64,000 bases of DNA, from the NCBI GenBank assembly GCA_963832365.1, contig CAWHUL010000030.1:62001-126000 (forward strand), in the 5' to 3' direction. Positions 15,289 to 24,436 of the stretch are shown here, piece after piece. The notes below the pieces were generated by a model. It made no database searches and was not told where the DNA came from. It saw only the letters and a program-made list of their open reading frames with translations. This DNA is from CAWBRT01 sp963832365. Lineage in GTDB: Bacteria; Acidobacteriota; Terriglobia; Terriglobales; Acidobacteriaceae. A program made the translations under genes and the position numbers. The stretch's first letter is position 1; each line of letters begins with the position of its first letter.

Positions 15289-16605
15289 ATGAAGCGTTTC
15301 GTATGCACCCTCGCTATCTTGGTTGCTTCTGTTGTTGCTGCTGCGCAAACCGGCCGCACTGTGCCGAGCGCATTTTCGGTCGCGCAAGTGGATGCGGTCT
15401 ATCCCGAGGTTAAAGCTCTTTACATCGACCTGCATCAAAACCCTGAGTTGGGCTTTCAGGAGAAGCGGAGTGCGGCCAAACTGGCCGAGCGCATGCGCAC
15501 CCTGGGATATGAAGTCACCACCGGCGTCGGCGGCACCGGTGTAGTGGCCGTGTTGAAGAATGGGCCGGGGCCCACGGTGATGCTGCGCGCCGACATGGAT
15601 GCGCTCCCTATACAGGAAAAAACAGGACTACCCTTCGCCAGCACGGTGACGGTGAAAGGCGATTCCGGCAATACCATTCCCGTGATGCACGCCTGCGGAC
15701 ACGACACGCACATGGCGGCCTGGATTGGGACTGCCAATCTCATGGCGGCAAATCGCCAGCGCTGGCACGGTACGCTGGTCATGATCGGCCAGCCGGCGGA
15801 AGAGATCGTGCAAGGCGCCGCAGCCATGCTCAAAGACGGGCTGTTCACGCGTTTTCCGAAACCTGACTTTGCCTTGGCGTTGCACGATACGGGCCAGGTG
15901 GCCACAGGCCAAATTGGCTTTCACCCCGGCTACTACATGTCCTCGTCCGATTCCGTGTACATCACCATCTTCGGCCGCGGTGGGCACGGCGCCAAACCCC
16001 AAACCACGGTGGACCCCATTGTTATCGCCGCTCGCACGGTGTTAGCGTTGCAGACGATCGTGTCGCGTGAGAACGATCCCATGGAAATGGCCGTGATCAC
16101 CGTCGGCAGCATTCATGGTGGGACCAAGAACAACATCATCCCCGACGAAGTCAAACTCGAACTCACCGTACGCTCGTTTAACCCGCGTGTCCGCAAGCAC
16201 CTGCTGGCGGCGATCGAGCGGGTTGCCAAGGCGGAATCGATGGCGGGCGCTGCGCCGCGTGAGCCGCTGGTGAAAGTCGAGGTCGGGACCGACGCGTTGT
16301 ACAACAATCCGGAGCTGACCAAACGTGAGGTAACCGTTTTGCGCCAGGCGTTGGGCGCGCAGAATGTAATAGAGATACCGGCCAACACGGCGTCGGAAGA
16401 TTTCTCCGTGTATGGGACGGCGGGCGTTCCTTCGCTGATGTTGCATTTTGGAGCGGCGAATCCGGCGAAGCTGGCCGCCTCGCAGCAAAACGGTACACCG
16501 CTGCCGCAGACCCATTCAGCGCTGTGGGTGCCGGAACCGGAATCTCTCAAGACGGCGATTATGGCGGAAACGGCGATGTTGCTGGATCTGCTCGGCAGCA
16601 AGTAG
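15289..16605 (+). CDS. Exported M20D amidohydrolase
   Basis: A 438-residue metal-dependent amidohydrolase of the M20 family, subgroup M20D (hippurate / indole-acetyl-amino-acid hydrolase type), preceded by a signal peptide (about 1-19, ending AAAQT). Visible motifs: RADMDALPIQEKTGLPF (about 101-117), the metal-binding MHACGHDTHMAAWIG (about 133-147), QPAEEIVQGAA (about 170), the dimerisation region around 215-330, and the late ASEDFSVY with a metal-ligand Glu/Asp. It hydrolyses amide bonds of N-acyl amino acids, with unknown substrate here. The start follows GGAGGA with normal spacing. Confidence 0.92.
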   Translation: MKRFVCTLAILVASVVAAAQTGRTVPSAFSVAQVDAVYPEVKALYIDLHQNPELGFQEKRSAAKLAERMRTLGYEVTTGVGGTGVVAVLKNGPGPTVMLRADMDALPIQEKTGLPFASTVTVKGDSGNTIPVMHACGHDTHMAAWIGTANLMAANRQRWHGTLVMIGQPAEEIVQGAAAMLKDGLFTRFPKPDFALALHDTGQVATGQIGFHPGYYMSSSDSVYITIFGRGGHGAKPQTTVDPIVIAARTVLALQTIVSRENDPMEMAVITVGSIHGGTKNNIIPDEVKLELTVRSFNPRVRKHLLAAIERVAKAESMAGAAPREPLVKVEVGTDALYNNPELTKREVTVLRQALGAQNVIEIPANTASEDFSVYGTAGVPSLMLHFGAANPAKLAASQQNGTPLPQTHSALWVPEPESLKTAIMAETAMLLDLLGSK

Positions 16606-16763
16606 GCATGTCCCGATTGGCTGGTGCCGGCGGAGGTGCGGAAGAGCACAGCCGGCACGCGCCTCGTCCGCCGTGCAAGTTACGTCCCGTGAAGTTAATA
16701 GCTCCGGGATGTACTATTCTGAGACTACTGTATAGCTAAGCACAGCTAAGGAACTCGCACTCC

Positions 16764-18296
16764 ATGAAACCATTTTATGTACGCCTGAATGCCGCGGATA
16801 ATGTTGCCATCATCGCCAATCCGGAGGGAACGTCCGAGGGGACGAAGTTTGCCTGCGGCCTTACCGCTCTGGAATCGATTCCACAGGCCAACAAGATCGC
16901 TCTGTGCAATCTCGCTCAGGGCGAGCCGATCGTTCGTTATGGTGAAGTGATTGGCCATGCCAGCCGCGCAATCCCGCAGGGCGCTTGGATTCGTGAAGAC
17001 TGCGTGACGCTTCCTTCGGCGTCGGATCTCGATCAACTGCCGATGGCGACTGCGACGCCGCTGCCGCTACCCGCTCTGGACGGCGTCTGCTTTCAGGGTT
17101 ACCGCAATCCGGACGGAAGCGTGGGCACCAAGAACATCCTCGGCATTATGTCCACCGTGCAGTGCGCCGCGCCGACTCTGGAATACGCCGTGCGCCGCAT
17201 CAAGGCGGAGATTCTGCCGCGGTATCGCGCAGTGGACGACGTGGTTGCAATCACCACCCCTTACGGTTGCGGAGTGGCAATCGACGCACCGGGCGCGAAG
17301 GTTCCCATTCGCACGCTGCGCAACATGGCTCTCAACCCGAATCTCGGCGGGGAAGTAATGTCGGTGAGCCTGGGATGCGAGAAGCTGCAACCTTCCGTGC
17401 TTGCGGGCGACGTTTTCCCGATTCTACCGAATGAGCCATGGGTCGTGCGTCTGCAGGACGACCAATATCGCTGCTTCGGAGACATGATTACGGCAATCAT
17501 GCGCTTCGCCGAAATTCGCCTGGACAGACTCAACCGGCGCACGCGCACCGCTTGCCCGGCTTCCGAACTTAGCGTAGGCATGCAGTGCGGAGGCAGCGAT
17601 GCCTTCTCCGGGGTGACGGCCAATCCCGCGGTGGGGTTTGCGGCGGACCTGCTGGTGCGCGCCGGAGCCACGGTGATGTTCTCCGAGGTGACTGAAGTTC
17701 GTGACGCCGCGCATCTGGTTACGCGCCGCGCGGCCAGTGTCGATGTGGCGCGGGCGTTCACCCGGGAAATGGCCTGGTATGACGAATATTTGCGGCTCGG
17801 CGGCGTCGACCGCAGTGCCAATACCACGCCCGGAAACAAAAAAGGCGGACTGGCAAATATTGTTGAGAAGGCGCTCGGCTCGGTGGCCAAGGCAGGCAGC
17901 ACCGCGCTGATGGCAGTGGCAAGCCCCGGCGAACGCGTAAGCAGCAAGGGCCTGGTCTTCGTGGCAACCCCGGCCAGCGATTTCATTTGCGGTACCCTGC
18001 AAACCGCCGCCGGCATGAATATGCACGTCTTCACCACGGGCGAGGGAACACCCTATGGACTTGCCCTCGTTCCGGTAATCAAAGTGTCGTCGCGCACCGC
18101 TCTGGCCGAGCGATGGCCGGATCTGATTGACGTCGACGCCGGACGCATTGCAACCGGCGGCATGAGCATCGAAGACGTCGGATGGGAGATCTTCCGCTTG
18201 ATTCTCGAGGTGGCCAGCGGCCGCAAACAAACATGGGCGGACCAATGGGGTTTGCACAACGCGCCCGCGTTGTTTAATCCGGGTCCGGTTACGTAG
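16764..18296 (+). CDS. garD: Galactarate dehydratase
   Basis: A 510-residue UxaA/GarD-family dehydratase (the E. coli enzyme is 523). The N-terminal SAF domain (about 1-90) is followed by the altronate/galactarate dehydratase region with the diagnostic segments NPDGSVGTKNILGIMSTVQC, TTPYGCGVAIDAPGAKVPIR, LNPNLGGEVMSVSLGCEKLQ and MQCGGSDAFSGVTANPAVGF. GarD converts galactarate to 5-dehydro-4-deoxyglucarate using Fe(II), the first step of galactarate catabolism. The next pathway enzymes (GarL/KDG dehydratase type) are not adjacent. A ribosome site AAGGAA precedes the ATG. Confidence 0.88.
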   Translation: MKPFYVRLNAADNVAIIANPEGTSEGTKFACGLTALESIPQANKIALCNLAQGEPIVRYGEVIGHASRAIPQGAWIREDCVTLPSASDLDQLPMATATPLPLPALDGVCFQGYRNPDGSVGTKNILGIMSTVQCAAPTLEYAVRRIKAEILPRYRAVDDVVAITTPYGCGVAIDAPGAKVPIRTLRNMALNPNLGGEVMSVSLGCEKLQPSVLAGDVFPILPNEPWVVRLQDDQYRCFGDMITAIMRFAEIRLDRLNRRTRTACPASELSVGMQCGGSDAFSGVTANPAVGFAADLLVRAGATVMFSEVTEVRDAAHLVTRRAASVDVARAFTREMAWYDEYLRLGGVDRSANTTPGNKKGGLANIVEKALGSVAKAGSTALMAVASPGERVSSKGLVFVATPASDFICGTLQTAAGMNMHVFTTGEGTPYGLALVPVIKVSSRTALAERWPDLIDVDAGRIATGGMSIEDVGWEIFRLILEVASGRKQTWADQWGLHNAPALFNPGPVT

Positions 18297-18308
18297 GGCT
18301 ACTGCGGC

Positions 18309-18674
18309 CTATCGCACGGCGGCCTTCTGCACAGCTTCGATCAGCGTCGCGGAATCGACCGGCTTTTCCAGCAGGGTAAATCGATAACCGTGATCCGCCT
18401 GATCCAGGTTGCAGGTCGAAACGTCACCGGAGATCAGCACTACTTTGCAGGCCGGGCAATAATCTTTCAGCCAGGATGCCAGCCGCAGGCCGTTGGTCGG
18501 CATGCGGTAGTCGGTCACGATCACATCGGGCTTCGATTCGATTGCGTGGTTGATTGCGGGAAGACCATCGTAAAACGTTCTGACCCGGAAGCCGGCGCTG
18601 CGCAGAACCGCGGAGATTGCATCGGCCAGAAGACGGTCATCGTCGACAACAAAAACATACGTTTGCTTAGCCAT
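18309..18674 (-). CDS. Stand-alone response regulator receiver domain
   Basis: A 121-residue protein that is a single CheY-like receiver domain: acidic pocket FVVDDDRLLADA, phospho-acceptor Asp in VIVTDYRMP, and the conserved Lys in LLEKPVDSA. There is no output domain, so it probably signals through a protein partner. No histidine kinase is nearby. It is convergent with garD. Confidence 0.9.
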   Translation of the reverse strand: MAKQTYVFVVDDDRLLADAISAVLRSAGFRVRTFYDGLPAINHAIESKPDVIVTDYRMPTNGLRLASWLKDYCPACKVVLISGDVSTCNLDQADHGYRFTLLEKPVDSATLIEAVQKAAVR

Positions 18675-18794
18675 AGGAACCCGCCGATAGCTTACGTCGA
18701 ATTCGCGGAATGTTCCACCACAAAAGCTCTAAACCCGCTACCGGAGCGCATTTTCAACAGCTTGGTCCGTAAAACGATTCTTCGAATGGCGCAA

Positions 18795-18826
18795 GGCAGA
18801 GTACCTGATTTAGGGCAGAGTACCTG
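18795..18826. repeat. Tandem 13-base repeat, candidate operator
   Basis: GGCAGAGTACCTG occurs at 18795-18807 and again at 18814-18826, a 19-base period, in the region upstream of the RNase D gene. No gene is visible in 18675-18953. Confidence 0.45.
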
Positions 18827-18953
18827 TATCCTGGCGCTACTCACCTCTTAGGGGGCATATCTATGTTTTCTAAACCGGGTTTGAGGCGCGGGAGCGGTCC
18901 TCTCCGACAGGTTCCATCGAAGTAGTTCCAATCGAGCCGCCTTAGCCTTTAGA

Positions 18954-20150
18954 ATGGTTTCACCAATGGAGACCTTGCCCGTCCACTACGTCGATTCCAG
19001 CGCCAAGTTGCAGAGCCTCGTCTCCGAGATCGCCCGTCATGACATCGTCGGGCTCGACACGGAGTTCATTTCCGAAGGCCGCTACGAGCCGGCGCTTTGC
19101 CTGGTTCAGCTTTCCACCGAAAAAGACATTTGGATTCTGGACCCGCTGGCGGTTCCCAGCCTGGATGAATTCTGGAGCGTGCTGCTGACAGGCGACCGTG
19201 AATTGGTGACGGTAGCGGCGCGGCAGGAAATCCGCTTCTGCGCCAAGGGCGCCGGGCGCGCCCCAACCCGTGTTTTCGATTTGCAAATCGCAGCCGGACT
19301 TGTGGGCTACAGTTATCCGCTCAGCCACACAAATCTGGTGCTGCGCACCCTGGGACAAAAGATCCACGGCGGCGAGAGCTTCACCGACTGGCGCAAGCGT
19401 CCGCTCACGCCCGTGCAATTGAAGTACGCGGGCGATGACGTTCGCTATTTGATCGAAATGCGCAAGCGCCTGGTGCGGCGCGCGGAGCAAATGAATCGCC
19501 TGGAGTGGGTCCATGACGAATGCCGGCGTCTAACGCACAACGTCATGGAAGACCAGGAGAAATGGCGAATCTCCGGCAGCGCGCGGCTTGGCCGCAGACA
19601 TTTGGCGGTTTTGCACGAGGTCTGGCGATGGCGTGACCGCGTCGCTCAGCAGATGAACCAGCCCGCCACACGCGTGCTGAGTGACAGCATGCTGGTGGAG
19701 GTCGCGCGGCGTTCGCCGGTTAGCGTCGAGGACCTGTTCGCCATTCGAGGTCTTGACCGCAGGTTGTTGCGCGGCGCCGAACTGGAGATCGTCAAGGCAG
19801 TGGTGGCGGCGTTGGCGCTCCCGGAACAGGACCTGCCAACCGATGAACGGCGCGACGATCCGCCCCAGGTTGCAGTGCTGGCCAAGTTGCTCTCGGTGGC
19901 GGCCAATGGCCTGGCGGCCGAACACGAAGTCGATCCCGCTTTGCTGGCCACGACGGCAGACTTGCAGGAACTCGTACGCTGGTATCTCGAGCAGAACGGG
20001 ACAGAGAAGCCGGGGCTTTTGCGGGGCTGGCGTGCCGACATCATCGCGACGCCATTGCTTGGATTCCTGCAGGGAGAACGTTGCATGCGAGTCGGCAACG
20101 TCAAACGCGCTAATCCCCTGGTCTTTGACGAATGGCAGAAGCGGTCCTAG
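18954..20150 (+). CDS. rnd: Ribonuclease D
   Basis: A 398-residue DEDD 3'-5' exoribonuclease. The exonuclease domain (about 10-175) shows VGLDTEFISEGRYEP (motif I), VFDLQIAAGLVGYSYPLSH (motif II) and LKYAGDDVRYLIEM (motif III, YxxxD type). An HRDC domain follows (about 215-285, WRWRDRVAQQMNQPATRVL) and probably a second one. RNase D trims the 3' ends of tRNA and other stable RNA. A start at 18966 (METLPVHYVD) is likely the real one. Confidence 0.92.
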   Translation: MVSPMETLPVHYVDSSAKLQSLVSEIARHDIVGLDTEFISEGRYEPALCLVQLSTEKDIWILDPLAVPSLDEFWSVLLTGDRELVTVAARQEIRFCAKGAGRAPTRVFDLQIAAGLVGYSYPLSHTNLVLRTLGQKIHGGESFTDWRKRPLTPVQLKYAGDDVRYLIEMRKRLVRRAEQMNRLEWVHDECRRLTHNVMEDQEKWRISGSARLGRRHLAVLHEVWRWRDRVAQQMNQPATRVLSDSMLVEVARRSPVSVEDLFAIRGLDRRLLRGAELEIVKAVVAALALPEQDLPTDERRDDPPQVAVLAKLLSVAANGLAAEHEVDPALLATTADLQELVRWYLEQNGTEKPGLLRGWRADIIATPLLGFLQGERCMRVGNVKRANPLVFDEWQKRS

Positions 20151-20176
20151 CGCGAATCTGCCAAATTTGGCCGCAA

Positions 20177-20446
20177 CTACATCGCGTTCAGCCCGCGCCA
20201 GATCCAGATTCCGGCAATCACCAGAATCAAGCCACCTGAAGTGGCTCCCAGCAGACGCACAATGGGAGTCAGCTTGGTTAGCCGCACCATCAGTTCCTGC
20301 TGCTCCTTTGCGAGGTGAGATTCGGAGTCACCGAGGAACAGCTGATCATCCTCGTGCAAGGTGAGAGTGCCGCGATAAATCGTCACAATCACAAGGGCGG
20401 TAGTGACGATTCCCCAAACTATCAACAGCAGATCGATGGATTGCAT
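20177..20446 (-). CDS. Small two-helix membrane protein
   Basis: An 89-residue protein with transmembrane helices at about 5-23 (LLLIVWGIVTTALVIVTIY) and 65-84 (LLGATSGGLILVIAGIWIW), joined by an acidic polar loop of about 40 residues. It is conserved-looking but without a recognised function, convergent with the RNase D gene. Confidence 0.7.
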   Translation of the reverse strand: MQSIDLLLIVWGIVTTALVIVTIYRGTLTLHEDDQLFLGDSESHLAKEQQELMVRLTKLTPIVRLLGATSGGLILVIAGIWIWRGLNAM

Positions 20447-20770
20447 ATGCCACCTCGCAATCCCCAGCGCCGTTCAGTGCGGGTAACGGAGTTGCTGCAC
20501 GTCCATTCCGGCGCGTGCGGAGACCCAAACTGGAGCCAAGATTATACTTCGCCCAAGGGCCGCGCGCGGGGAAAATTCCGCTCCCAGACGGTCGGGGAAT
20601 TTGCAGATTCTTGGGGAAAATTTGCCCGTTCGACCAACGAAGAGGTCTGGATCCCAACGGCAACATTGCTTTTTTGAGGCTATTGCGACCGCCGGAGGCT
20701 TTGCTGCATCCAATAAAACGGATTGGGTAGTGTCGGTGCCGGTGAAGGCTTTCGGTCCCGCAAAATGCTT

Positions 20771-20779
20771 TGTTATAAT
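20771..20779 (+). promoter_or_regulatory. Extended -10 promoter of erpA
   Basis: TGTTATAAT is an exact extended -10 element with a consensus TATAAT at 20774-20779 and only a poor -35. Transcription would begin around 20786, just before GAGGAG (20787-20792), giving a leader of about 13 bases. Confidence 0.6.
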
Positions 20780-20798
20780 AGTTTTCGAGGAGAGCAGC

Positions 20799-21161
20799 AT
20801 GTCCACAACCAGCGTCCCTGAAGTGAAAAAAACCAACCCCGTGAATCTCACTCCGACTGCCATTTCCAAGGTCAAAGAGATCATGGCACAGCAGAATCCG
20901 ATCCCGACCGGGCTTCGGGTGGGAGTCGTCGGTGGAGGCTGCTCCGGATTCTCGTACACCATGCAGTTTGAGACCGCCCCCGGCGCCATGGATAAAGTGT
21001 TCGAATACGACGGACTGAAGGTTTTTATCGACGCCACCTCGCTGATGTACATGCAGGGCGCCACCGTCGACTACATCGAGACCCTTGAAGGCGCGGGATT
21101 TAAGTTCGACAATCCGAACGTGAAGAGCACTTGCGGCTGCGGATCGTCCTTCAACGCGTAA
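20799..21161 (+). CDS. erpA: Iron-sulfur cluster insertion protein, A-type carrier
   Basis: A 120-residue HesB/IscA-family A-type Fe-S carrier. The three conserved cysteines are present: one in VGGGCSGFSYTMQF and two in the C-terminal STCGCGSS. NLTPTAISKVKEIM marks the start of the domain. It delivers Fe-S clusters to target apoproteins. The start at 20799 is chosen because GAGGAG lies 6 bases upstream and a near-consensus -10 directly before it. A longer frame from 20601 runs through the promoter and is not credible. ErpA versus IscA cannot be separated by eye. Confidence 0.88.
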   Translation: MSTTSVPEVKKTNPVNLTPTAISKVKEIMAQQNPIPTGLRVGVVGGGCSGFSYTMQFETAPGAMDKVFEYDGLKVFIDATSLMYMQGATVDYIETLEGAGFKFDNPNVKSTCGCGSSFNA

Positions 21162-21245
21162 AGACGGCGTTCACTCAGACTCACAGTTTTCACAAGCCCC
21201 CGCGCAACAGGCTGTTACGAAACGACGGTTTTGATGGGGTAAACG

Positions 21246-21282
21246 AACGGTGTTCCGATTTCCGAAGCACCGTTTTCTTTTT
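21246..21282 (+). terminator. Rho-independent terminator inside the IS end
   Basis: AACGGTG (21246-21252) pairs with CACCGTT (21268-21274), followed by TTCTTTTT. It could stop transcripts entering from erpA. Confidence 0.6.
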
Positions 21283-21321
21283 CGGCAGTGCTTATTGTGG
21301 TTTGGTGTGGCCGACCGACGA

Positions 21322-22650
21322 TTAACGGGCGAGTGCGGTGGTGAGTTTTTGGCCGCCCAGAACATTCATCATCCGTTTCAGGTTATAGGCGATGGTTGCC
21401 AAGCTCATCTCGGCTTGTGCACCGGTGACTCCGCGCAGAAGGAATCTGGGGTGCCCGAAGATGCGGTACTTAAGAGTGCCAAAGGGATGTTCCACCGTGG
21501 ATCTTCGTAATCGCATGGCTTGCGGCGTAGCGCGTTGATTCATGCGCTGTAATGCGGCTTCGTGGAGATGACGATTGACGATCCGGTACCGGGCGTTCGT
21601 GCACTGCTCTTTCAAGGGACACATCGCACAGGCGTGTGCCGCTGCTGCATAGACTACCCGCGTTTTCCATCGCTGGAGCTGCTTGCGGGCCAGGGTCTGC
21701 CCTGCCGGGCACCGGAAGCTGTCCGTCTCGTCGTCATAAACGAACTCGGTGCGGTCGAACAGTGTTCCATCGCCCTGGTTGTTGATGGCGCGATTGGCCG
21801 GGACGTGGGGCAGGATTCCCTTGGCTTCACAGCCTTCCGCCTGCGGGCCATTGGAGTAGCCTGCATCGGCCATCACGTGCAGTGTTTCCGGAGCGCCGAC
21901 GGCCTGCTGGGCCGCTTCCGCCATCGGCAACAGGCTGCGATTGTCGGTGACCTCAGTTGTCACCTTCTGCACAACAATCAGCGCGTGTTCGGCATCCACT
22001 GCCGTCTGCACGTTATAAGCGGGCGCGTTGCCTTGGGCCATGCGCATGAAACGTGCTTCCGCCTCTGGGTGATTCTTCAGCTTCTCCAGCGCCGCCGCTA
22101 CCGCGCTCGGGTTGATCACCACTTCGTCCTGCGCGTCGGCTCGCTCCAGTTGATCGAGGTAGCGCCGGATCGCCTCACGCTCCCTCACGCTCTTGGCACT
22201 GCTGACGGCGCGGAACTTCGAGCCGTCGATCGCCACCCACTCGCCGCGAACCAGTCCCACCGAACGCGCAAAGCGAACGAGTTCCGCTCCCGCCTCTGTC
22301 ACCGCCTCCGAATGCATCCGCCGAAACTCGGCAATCGACTTGTAGTCCGGCTCCAGACTGCTCAGCAGCCACATCACTTCCACGTTGCGCCGGCACTCGG
22401 CTTCCAGCCGCCGCGACGAACGTATCTGCTGCAAATATCCATACAGATACAGCTTCAGCAGATCGCGCGGGTCGTAACCAGGACGCCCGGTTTCGGCTGG
22501 CTCGGCCCGAACGAAGCCCAGCGCCGACATCTCCAGTTTGCCGACGAACGCCTCGATCACACGGCACATATGATCGGCAGGAATCAGATCGTCCAGAGTC
22601 GTCGGAAACAACGTGTGCTGATCCCGCCTCTCACCCTGAATGAAGCCCAT
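21322..22650 (-). CDS. IS1182-type transposase
   Basis: A 442-residue DDE transposase. The N-terminal DUF772-type region (MGFIQGERRDQHTLFPTTLD to YLYGYLQQIRSSRRLEAECR) is characteristic of IS1182/IS1182-like elements. The catalytic core starts WVAIDGSKFRA (first Asp, about residue 140), has a second Asp in HVMADAGYSNG (about 250), and a C-terminal E-region RRSTVEHPFGTLKYRIF (about 380). A cysteine-bearing DDE_Tnp_1_6 segment (CAMCPLKEQC) is present. It is full length and undisrupted, so the element may be active. Confidence 0.93.
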   Translation of the reverse strand: MGFIQGERRDQHTLFPTTLDDLIPADHMCRVIEAFVGKLEMSALGFVRAEPAETGRPGYDPRDLLKLYLYGYLQQIRSSRRLEAECRRNVEVMWLLSSLEPDYKSIAEFRRMHSEAVTEAGAELVRFARSVGLVRGEWVAIDGSKFRAVSSAKSVREREAIRRYLDQLERADAQDEVVINPSAVAAALEKLKNHPEAEARFMRMAQGNAPAYNVQTAVDAEHALIVVQKVTTEVTDNRSLLPMAEAAQQAVGAPETLHVMADAGYSNGPQAEGCEAKGILPHVPANRAINNQGDGTLFDRTEFVYDDETDSFRCPAGQTLARKQLQRWKTRVVYAAAAHACAMCPLKEQCTNARYRIVNRHLHEAALQRMNQRATPQAMRLRRSTVEHPFGTLKYRIFGHPRFLLRGVTGAQAEMSLATIAYNLKRMMNVLGGQKLTTALAR

Positions 22651-22756
22651 GAAAAATGCCCCCGCTCTCGCAAGGGCATCTTCCCATTAACTTACTTCAG
22701 AGTCACTCAGTTTCGTAACAGCCTGGAAAAGCGGGGGTTTGTCTTTTTGATTGGTC

Positions 22757-23860
22757 TTATTGCGTGCTCGGAACGATGTTGCCGGATGGTTGTCCCGTGC
22801 TGGGCGAAGGCATCGCGGTGGTCGGCGAAGAGCCAAAAGGCGATGCCGTGCCCGTCGCACCCGGAGTTCCGGGTGTGCCTGGCGTTCCTGGTCCGCCGGG
22901 ACTGGCGAGCGGGGTTCCCGCAGGGTTGCCCACTTGGCCGACGAACGCCTGCGGATTATATGGCCCGCGCAGCAATTGGCCGCGGTCCTGTGCGGGATCG
23001 TAAACGAACAGCCAATCGTTGTAAGCGGTCTTCTTGTTGAACTCGTGAATCCCTTTCTTCTTGCTGAGGCTGGCCACTCCGATGATTGCGCCGCCACCGC
23101 CTCCCGGTTGCGCGGCGCCCGCGGGAGAAGAAAACAGGGACCCGGACGAACTCGTAGTCTGGCCGGGAGCGCCCGCGCCTGTCTGGCCAAACATGCTTGT
23201 GGTCGTATTTTGCCCGGTGCTGCCCGTCGTTCCCGTTGTTCCTGACGCGGTTGTTCCCGTCGTGCCTGAGGTGGCGTCGGTCGTATCGGTAGTTGCAGGC
23301 GTTCCTGTGCCGGCAGGCACCCCACTCGTTGCAGTCGTACTGCCCGGGGTTGCGGCGGCATTGCCGCCCGCCGCTGCCGTGGCCGCGTTTTGCTGTCCGG
23401 ATGTGCTGCCGAATTTCATGTTAAAGAGTCCGGATTGCGATCCGGATTGCGAAGGCTGACCCGTGGTGCCAACGCCTGCGGCTGGAGTGCCGATGCCTCC
23501 GGCTGGCGAGAGCAACTGAATTTCACCAAAGCGCACCAGACGCCACGGACCACCCGTAATGGGGTCTTTGTACCGCTTGCGGATAAATTTGATGGTGTTT
23601 GTATTCTCGAGATCCTCAATGCGGCCGGGGTAGCGGTTGAATTTTTTGTAATAGCGCTGGATGCCGCGGGCGTATTGTTCACCGCGATGAATCATTTCGA
23701 TCTCGCGGTCGCGTTGGATCTGTTGCGCCAATCGGGGAGCAGCCGCAGTCAGGGCGATCATCATCATGGTCAGCACGACCAGGAAGATGATCAGCATGTA
23801 GCCTTCCTCGGAACCTTGGTTTCGGTCTCGCCGACGTCTTATAGAACTGCTATACCGCAT
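22757..23860 (-). CDS. Pseudopilin-like protein with Gly/Thr-rich tail
   Basis: A 367-residue protein. The N-terminus has a prepilin-type signal, EEGYMLIIFLVVLTMMMIAL, where cleavage after Gly exposes a hydrophobic helix. The helix is followed by RYYKKFNRYPGRIEDLENTN, as in GspG/GspH pseudopilins. From about 150 to 270 it is a low-complexity Gly/Thr/Ala/Ser region (TSGTTGTTASGTTGTTGSTG). A globular insert (KKGIHEFNKKTAYNDWLFVY) comes next, then a collagen-like GPGTPGTPGTPG stretch near 335. It is the last gene of the assembly operon and probably a minor pseudopilin. Confidence 0.75.
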   Translation of the reverse strand: MRYSSSIRRRRDRNQGSEEGYMLIIFLVVLTMMMIALTAAAPRLAQQIQRDREIEMIHRGEQYARGIQRYYKKFNRYPGRIEDLENTNTIKFIRKRYKDPITGGPWRLVRFGEIQLLSPAGGIGTPAAGVGTTGQPSQSGSQSGLFNMKFGSTSGQQNAATAAAGGNAAATPGSTTATSGVPAGTGTPATTDTTDATSGTTGTTASGTTGTTGSTGQNTTTSMFGQTGAGAPGQTTSSSGSLFSSPAGAAQPGGGGGAIIGVASLSKKKGIHEFNKKTAYNDWLFVYDPAQDRGQLLRGPYNPQAFVGQVGNPAGTPLASPGGPGTPGTPGTPGATGTASPFGSSPTTAMPSPSTGQPSGNIVPSTQ

Positions 23861-23875
23861 GAATGAATCCTGGGA

Positions 23876-24436
23876 CTAACCCTGCGTCAGGGGCAGCGTC
23901 TGGCGTGCATTGCTGATAACGTCCTCAACCTCGACCGAGGCGGGCGTGATGCGCAGAATCTTGTAGCGCCGATTCACAATATCGCCCTGCTTTGCCACGA
24001 ACACGTCACCGCCCTCTGAAAGAAATATCTTGTTCTCCTCACCTTGCCGCTTGGAATAGCCGAAATATTTGAGATTGATGGGCGGAGGAGCAGGCGGCCC
24101 TTTTTTTAAGGCCTCCTGCTGCTTTATCAACGCAGGAGTAATAGGCTTAGGAATCACCGGCTCGGCCCCCGCGCGAAAAATATTCCGGCCGTTCCCTTTG
24201 TATTCGACGTCCTCGGCGTTCTTCAGCAGATCGACTCGCAACCGCGGATCGAGATTATTTTCCGGCAGGAGTTGTGTTGCTGCCTTCTCGCCTGTCACAG
24301 GCTGCAAGGTCGGCGGGCCGGACACGGTGCTCTCCGACGGCATGTTGTAAAACCCGCGGATCAGGAAGAACACGCCGAGCAGCAGGAGAACGCCCGCAAC
24401 CGCGATCTTCTTCGGGTTTTCCGTTCCGAGCTTCAC
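23876..24436 (-). CDS. PilP/GspC-like pilus assembly protein
   Basis: A 186-residue inner-membrane protein with one N-terminal helix (about 10-28) and a periplasmic C-terminal domain. PINLKYFGYSK, then EGGDVFVAKQGDIVNRRYKI and PASVEVEDV match the HR/PDZ-like beta domain of GspC/PilP, which links the inner-membrane platform to the secretin. Its ATG overlaps the stop of the PilO-like gene, and its position after M-N-O supports the assignment. Confidence 0.72.
   Translation of the reverse strand: MKLGTENPKKIAVAGVLLLLGVFFLIRGFYNMPSESTVSGPPTLQPVTGEKAATQLLPENNLDPRLRVDLLKNAEDVEYKGNGRNIFRAGAEPVIPKPITPALIKQQEALKKGPPAPPPINLKYFGYSKRQGEENKIFLSEGGDVFVAKQGDIVNRRYKILRITPASVEVEDVISNARQTLPLTQG

Larger units (their letters stand above)
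21208..22725. mobile_element. Insertion sequence of IS1182 type, 1518 bp
   Basis: Perfect 16-base terminal inverted repeats CAGGCTGTTACGAAAC (21208-21223) and its complement (22710-22725) bound a single intact transposase gene. No target-site duplication is evident by eye. It lies between erpA and the 3' end of the pilus assembly operon, 31 bases after the last operon gene. Confidence 0.9.

Noticed and set aside
20601..20798. Longer start for ErpA
   Set aside because: The extra residues run across the -10 element and the ribosome site of the internal ATG.
21562..23040. Long plus-strand open frame opposite the transposase
   Set aside because: Antisense to the clear IS1182 transposase and pseudopilin genes; no family or ribosome site.
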